Shown: piece by piece, positions 20,979-25,381 of the stretch
How the letters are laid out: the number at the start of each line of letters is the position of its first letter
Position numbering within the stretch: the stretch's first letter is position 1
Assembly: GCA_002633005.1 (NCBI GenBank)
Contig: NMRA01000372.1
Coordinates: 118,836-144,216, forward strand
Source of the DNA: Phoronis australis
Taxonomy: Eukaryota; Phoronida; Phoronidae
Reading direction: 5' to 3'
DNA: 25,381 nt
The notes under the pieces: generated by a model
Databases searched by the model: none
The model's input: only the letters and a program-made list of their open reading frames with translations
What the model was told of the DNA's origin: nothing
Program-made: the position numbers and the translations under genes

Positions 20979-20986
20979 GGTAGAGT
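20979..20986. repeat. Right target-site duplication (GGTAGAGT)
   Basis: Perfect copy of 20209-20216; fixes the right boundary of the foldback element. Confidence 0.8.
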
Positions 20987-21550
20987 TAAATAACGCTAGG
21001 ATATCTCCTAAATCTAGCCAAAGATCACATCACGTGTTATCATTTAAAGTACACTGCAATGTCTCACGTAATCTCTCGAAGTCTTGCTTTTGAGCCGAGA
21101 TGTCCTAGCATTACTGAAATCTACCCAGATTTGCTCAGCACCTGTGGAATACCAGCATGTTGATAGACAAGCGTGATGCTCCGTTCTCTCAATAGACCCG
21201 CCGCTGGTGAATACTTTAAAAAATAAAACTAAGCCCTGACCAGTCTGTAAATCTATAGGTAACAAAATAGAACCCTGAAAATGTCGATGTTTTGTCAAAA
21301 GAAATTTTGTCAAAATCCACCAGTTAATGAGTAACAAATCAATACCGCCGTTGGGTGAGTTAGACATGTTTTATGGAAACATTGAGCTATCACAGTGAAC
21401 GGGCAAATCTACCTCCCTCACATCAAGACAATACGTTAAAACCTCTTTCGATCGACACTCGGGCATGCTTCTGAGAAATGATTTATCGGAAACGATTGTT
21501 GTAAGTACCTCAGAGCCGGACTTGCGGTTTCTATTATTTTCCAAGCAATT
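20987..21550. other. Non-coding stretch
   Basis: No recognisable gene or repeat. Short frames on both strands lack supporting features. Confidence 0.4.
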
Positions 21551-21945
21551 GTGGGCAAAACGCCGTCTCTCATAATCAGTTCAGAGAGTATTAGCGAAGC
21601 TGTTATTACCAAAGACAAATTCAAGAAACTGAACAAATTATTTGCAAAAATGCATGCAAAAGTGTCTGGCAAGTCAGAAGAAAAGATGGATGAGACTAAT
21701 AGATACTTTAGAACTTTAGAAAGTGTATTAACATTTTACATGGACACTTTTCCTGAAGCTCATGTTTTAATAAAGCAACGTCGGCCAAAGGACTATGTCA
21801 GACCTTGGCTAAGCTTGGGTTAGGTCTCATGGAGGAACTGGGAGGAGAATCTATTCAGAGGATGTTTGTCACTCACAAGGGGTATGGCAGGCATTTACTG
21901 CCAAGCACCTTACCTGACATTAGGCGCCAGGCAACCTTGCAGTAG
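21551..21945 (+). pseudogene. Frameshifted transposase-like ORF fragment
   Basis: An open frame from 21551 (lysine-rich; contains KFKKLNKLFAKMHAKVSG and ESVLTFYMDTFPEAHVL) reaches RPKDYVRPWL and then stops at a TAG. In the next frame the sequence continues sensibly as AKLGLGLMEELGGESIQRMF and runs to a TAG at 21943-21945, so a single frameshift near 21808 separates two halves of one protein. The block 'VxPWL...GLGLMxExGGESIxxxF' resembles the conserved C-terminal part of large transposon-derived ORFs common in cnidarian and deuterostome genomes (KDZ-like transposase relatives). That family call is from memory of the motif and is tentative. No start, upstream catalytic domain or element ends were found. 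It is a decayed fragment, not a functional gene. Confidence 0.5.
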
Positions 21946-22387
21946 TCTGTTTACTAGTTTACATAATTTTTTTGAAGATATCTGTCTTGTAAAAAGTGAT
22001 ATATTGTCAGTTTGAAGATTGAGATAGCCAAGCATAAACATCGAATGTTGCAATCCCAAGCAATGTAATACATCATGGTTTGAATACTCGGGTCATGTTC
22101 TTGAATGCTGAGGTACCAAGTTTTAGAATCATACCATTTATTCAAATTCCAATACTATCAGAATATGATTTCATAGACAACACAGATGATATTTTTGGAA
22201 AATCTTTGACAGACTTACAACAAAATTTCCAGTTATCCAAAATATTGATCTTGAAGGTACCGATTTGTTTTTCTGGTAATAAATGATTTCTGATAATGTT
22301 CCAGCCAGCATGATTTAAACCACCTGTCGTCTGAACTAAAGATGCTACGATGAACAACAACCAAAACCGTGATTGTGTAATAAAACA
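21946..22387. other. AT-rich non-coding stretch
   Basis: No convincing coding frame or repeat boundary; lies between the transposase fragment and a simple-repeat tract. Confidence 0.4.
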
Positions 22388-22504
22388 CTTGCACTAACAC
22401 TAACACAAACACAAACACAAACACTAACACAAACACTAACAATAATACTATAAATAAGAATAACAATAACAATAGCAATAATAATAATAACAATAATAAT
22501 AATA
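22388..22504. repeat. (ACAAAC/ACTAAC)n and (AAT)n simple repeats
   Basis: Interspersed acaaac and actaac hexamers (about 22390-22440) pass into aat/aac trinucleotides (about 22441-22504). The leucine/valine-rich open frame on the minus strand here is an artefact of the repeats. Confidence 0.85.
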
Positions 22505-22640
22505 AATTTTATTTATAGAGGATAAAATACAATACATGTAGATATTAAAAACATGCTTTAGCCAAAACCAAATACAGAGAATGATCCTCTCACAACAAAA
22601 AATAAAATAAATTAAACTAAATGAATTAAGATAGATTAAA
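22500..22640 (-). mobile_element. Probable LINE 3' end fragment
   Basis: On the minus strand the sequence passes through a lysine- and AT-rich stretch to cctctataaataaaattt and then a TATTATTATT tail that merges with the trinucleotide repeat. This layout (UTR, ATAAA-like signal, trinucleotide tail) is that of a CR1/L2-type LINE 3' end. No reverse-transcriptase sequence was found, so it is a short 5'-truncated copy or a look-alike. Confidence 0.4.
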
Positions 22641-22893
22641 TATGTTACATTAAAGTGAAATGAATAGTTATTTTATTATTAAATTTACAAATTGAAATAA
22701 AAACAAATTTAAACTGTTTGTGTCAGTGATCACTACCACAGTTTCGCTCAATTGCAAAACATGGTGATATCTGACGTGATGACTTGCGTTATCATGCTTT
22801 TCGCGCGATTTCAAACCTGCGGAACTCAGTCCTGGGCGTGCGTTCAGTAGAGACGAGTATCTCGCGAAAACGCAAGAGTTCCTGTATTACAAG

Positions 22894-22980
22894 CCAATCA
22901 CGTGACAACATTAGCTGCGCAAGATACTTGCGTCTAAAAAACTGCAAAGGATATTTATAGTTATGTTGTCACTCTTATCA
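22894..22980 (+). promoter_or_regulatory. Core promoter of the cGAS-like gene
   Basis: A CCAAT box (22894-22898) runs into an E-box palindrome TCACGTGA (22898-22905; ATCACGTGAC matches 9 of 10 bases of the CLEAR element bound by TFEB/MITF in vertebrates). A TATA-like TATTTATA starts at 22952, and an initiator TCAGACT (fits YYANWYY) has its A at 22980, 28 nt downstream. This predicts a start near 22980 and a 24-nt leader before the ATG at 23004. The order and spacing are those of a regulated TATA promoter. Confidence 0.5.
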
Positions 22981-23003
22981 GACTTGAACCTTATACATGT
23001 ACA

Positions 23004-23610
23004 ATGTATGACAGCTGTGTAAACGCTCTCAGTGAGACTTCTCTCGCAAGCAAAATGAATGTCGATGATAACAGACTGAACAGGCAGTTGAACGTATACT
23101 TCGCACAATATGTGAAGGTAAAGTTAGACAGCAAAAAGAATGTGGTACGGGAGACATTTCCAATCGTGCAAGAACTTGTCAAAGAAGTAGGACGATGTGA
23201 TCGCAGATTTTCCAGGCAATTTAGATTGGTTGGTAGTCATGCTCATAATTTAAAGAATGTATTTCCAGACGAGTTTGATGTTAACATTCCACTCCTTTTG
23301 GATAAAAGTCTCTTTGAAGAAGTGCGCTCCTGCAATCTTGACTTGATTGCAGACAACGATTGGGGAGAAAGTATGTTTTCTTGGCTTGGTCGTGCCATCG
23401 GATTAATTGAATATCGTCGGTTTGCTGGCGAGATCTTCAAAATTTCGCCATTGGATAACACTGCCCCGGAAGGATTTGTGTTTATCAAGCAGTTGAGCGA
23501 ATCTAACACGTACAGCGATTGGGTCTTCAATGGATACTTGGTACCTCGTCTTGTGAAAAAGACGTTCTATCATTTACTTCAGGATGCAGTCCATACTCTT
23601 GGCTATGCAG
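23004..23610 (+). CDS. cGAS-like receptor / Mab-21-type nucleotidyltransferase, first coding exon
   Basis: Encodes 202 complete codons plus one base, ending at donor TATGCAG|GTGCGT (phase 1). Residues about 20-75 form the N-terminal helices (LNRQLNVYFAQYVKVK, IVQELVKEVG). The nucleotidyltransferase signature follows: Gly77-Ser78 in RLVGSHAHNLKN, then PDEFDVNIPL with Glu90 and Asp92, the first two metal ligands; the 12-residue Ser-to-Glu spacing equals that of human cGAS (Ser213, Glu225). Residues 157-203 (GFVFIKQL, WVFNGYLVPRLVKKTFYHLL) match the substrate/ligand lobe start of Mab-21 proteins. The third acidic ligand must be in the next exon. cGLRs sense nucleic acid or other ligands and make cyclic dinucleotides that activate STING; some Mab-21 members are not catalytic. 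Both acidic residues are kept, so catalysis is plausible. The start could be Met18 (better Kozak context, A at -3). No stop or frameshift in the exon. Confidence 0.85.
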
Positions 23611-24801
23611 GTGCGTAATTAGTTATGTTCATTCAACGTCTCAACGCCAGAAACTTGTAACATGCACTACTGCGCATGCGCTAAATCTTGCCAGCAGCCC
23701 TCCATAAGAAATACACAAGAACAGACTATAATCAGGAATTTGTAAGTGAAGGGAGATAACTACACAGTTTGCCGATAGCCTGTAGCATAGAGTGTATGTT
23801 AAGACTTGTTACTGCCAAATATCAGCGTCATTGGTGAATTTTTTTCCACGTCTCTTGAAGTTTGAAGTTTGCCCCATTCAGGCCTATGTTAACGATCGTC
23901 CGGAATTCAATATTTGAGCGCATGTAGCTCATTTTGTAGTCAAGTTTGTGGCTGAATTCATTTTGCCATCGCCGGGATTTGCCGCCAGCGTAGGTGATTA
24001 CCAGGAGTAGGCCTACTCAGAGGTTGCTGGTCCAAATTTCATGCTGTTTTTCGAAATTTTTTCCACGTCTCTTGTGTTCAGAAAATGGATCCACGTACAG
24101 TGCTGTGAGATGAAATGTTGCCGATCGCCCGGCTGTCTTGCAATGGAATTTGCACTCTAGATGAGAGATTAGCTCAGAATCGGTAAGAAACTGTTATATT
24201 CATTTTCTCATCCGGTATGAGCTTAGAAATGCTTTCGAAGATTGAAAAGCCGGATTTTATAGAGTTTTATGCAGGTTTTTCGCCTGTGAGATAGTTATCT
24301 TCAAAATGTTGTTTCGTTTTTTGTGATCCACAAAACGTTGTCCTTTCGTCTTAATTTAATGCTGTTACATTGGAGTGGATTCCAGACACAAATATGTATT
24401 GGCAAACATCTGAAGATTAATAAAAAGCGCTTTGACAGCCCGCTCAAGGCTGCAAGCACACGCCGGCTGGCTGGCGTTCAATTCACTTTTGTTGTGCTTA
24501 TGTGTAGGCCTACAAGTTAACATAGATCTGTGACCCCCAATGACCCAGATAGCACTGTCATACCAGAGACCGTAGAGAGGGAGACGTTTCAGCTAGCGAA
24601 ATCCTATTGGACGGCCAGTGGCGGCCATTGTTGTTCCATGGACCGTAGAGACGTCTAGCGGGTGTGTGTGGGAAAAAAGGAATATGGCTGATACAGCGGT
24701 CACAGAGACAAGATATTTTATCTGATCATGTAGTTCATATAGATTTCCCATAGTTAATACCTCTGAGGGTAGTGCTGTGTCAAGTAACTACAAAACAAGA
24801 T
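23611..24801 (+). other. Intron or downstream region of the cGAS-like gene
   Basis: Follows the phase-1 donor at 23611. No exon carrying the expected third acidic residue or the zinc-binding/spine region was recognised. A 19-20 nt direct repeat, ttttttccacgtctcttg, occurs at about 23838-23855 and 24058-24075. A gaccgtagaga motif occurs at about 24567-24577 and 24641-24651. Confidence 0.45.
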
Positions 24802-24892
24802 ATGCCGGCTGCAGTCCCTAAAAAGAGGATCAGAGGAGCTGTTTGCGCTGCAGAAAAACCGGGACTTGCACTCCCACTACTGATAAAGACAG
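24802..24892 (+). CDS. Weak candidate coding exon
   Basis: An ATG at 24802 opens 30 codons (MPAAVPKKRIRGAVCAAEKP...) and ends at a strong donor GACAG|GTGAGA, in phase 1. The peptide is basic at its start and unlike any domain I know. It could be the first coding exon of another gene, an alternative exon, or chance. No promoter or downstream partner exon was seen. Confidence 0.25.
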
Positions 24893-25061
24893 GTGAGATA
24901 TACGAGTGATACAAAGAATTCTTTTTGTGAAAATGCTGCCTCTCAACCATTGATGTTGGCAGCGATTTGAACTTGTCTTATCTTTAAGTTTCAAGGTTTT
25001 ATTTGATTACTCAAAGCAAAATTGTGGTAATCCGTTACACATAACGCTTAGCCCTCGTGAG

Positions 25062-25103
25062 AGACCGCCCCGAGATGGATGCTGGAGCAACTCGGGGCGG
25101 TCT
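25062..25103. repeat. GC-rich hairpin
   Basis: AGACCGCCCCGAG (25062-25074) and its exact complement CTCGGGGCGGTCT (25091-25103) make a 13-bp stem with a 16-nt loop. A smaller inverted pair, accacag/ctgtggt (about 25120-25141), follows. Both strands could fold. It resembles the inside of a short interspersed element more than a known RNA gene. Confidence 0.6.
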
Positions 25104-25381
25104 GGGATCAAGCGGAAAAACCACAGGGTAAATCTGTGGTCGACGAATCTATTCGGTCGATTACATTTTATTGCCCGTGAAGCCGCTAAGGGCTGCCTGA
25201 AGAAATATGACTCGCGCGTTTGTACTTTCGCCTTTTTCAATAACATGTAAAAGATTCATCAACAAATTCCTCGTAAAATTCTGAAAACAAGCGTTTTTCT
25301 CCCACGAAAATCGATGAAGTTTTGGCCGAGATATTTCACTTTCAGTCCAGGCTAGCCCTGCACACTCAGAGAATCGTCACA

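Noticed and set aside
22233-22493. Leucine/valine-rich minus-strand frame resembling a membrane segment
   Set aside because: It is translation of the aat and acaaac simple repeats, not a gene.
23243-23530. Minus-strand frame inside the cGAS-like exon
   Set aside because: It is a shadow of the real plus-strand coding exon.
1-25381. CRISPR arrays, operons, bacterial promoters or ribosome binding sites
   Set aside because: Introns, LINE/MITE remnants and microsatellites show this is animal DNA; no regularly spaced repeat-spacer pattern exists.

Overview
This is eukaryotic genomic DNA of low coding density: short coding exons with consensus splice sites, long introns, microsatellites, transposon debris and one assembly gap (NNNN at 14711-14714). 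The organism is probably a marine invertebrate, most likely a non-vertebrate deuterostome (hemichordate, echinoderm or amphioxus), though a mollusc cannot be excluded. The grounds are repeated palindromic words (ACATGTACATGT, GTAGGCCTAC), a Themis-type CABIT gene and a cGAS-like receptor gene. This placement is inference; no marker gene is present.

Two genes are well supported. On the minus strand, three exons (12570-12270, 5545-5364, 1877-about 1520) join in compatible phases (1, then 0) into about 280 residues of one CABIT domain, the module of Themis and GAREM signalling adaptors. The gene probably continues beyond the left edge. On the plus strand, 23004-23610 is the first coding exon of a Mab-21/cGAS-like nucleotidyltransferase (cGLR) with an intact G-S...E-x-D active-site signature. 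A compact TATA/Inr/CCAAT/E-box promoter lies directly upstream, and the gene runs off toward or past the right edge. The two genes are divergent, about 10.4 kb apart. Both families have immune roles in other animals, so the locus may be of innate-immune interest, but neighbourhood alone does not show that they work together.

Layout: 1-1.5 kb, GA microsatellite and unassigned DNA; 1.5-12.6 kb, CABIT gene, whose introns hold a head-to-head SINE-like palindrome (2.6 kb), a tandem duplication (3.2-3.8 kb), an isolated plus-strand exon of unknown gene (8130-8263), two G-rich MITE-like elements (9.0-9.6 kb), a (TGCG)n microsatellite and hairpins; 12.6-22.8 kb, a transposon-rich interval with tRNA-derived SINE pieces, a long (GT)n tract at the gap, a 5'-truncated and frameshifted LINE with a nested insertion (17.2-18.5 kb), a 762-bp foldback hAT-like MITE with a perfect 8-bp target-site duplication (20.2-21.0 kb), a frameshifted transposase-like ORF (21.55-21.95 kb) and a second LINE 3' tail (22.4-22.7 kb); 22.9 kb to the end, the cGLR promoter, first exon and following intron, a weak second exon candidate (24802-24892) and a GC-rich hairpin (25062-25103).
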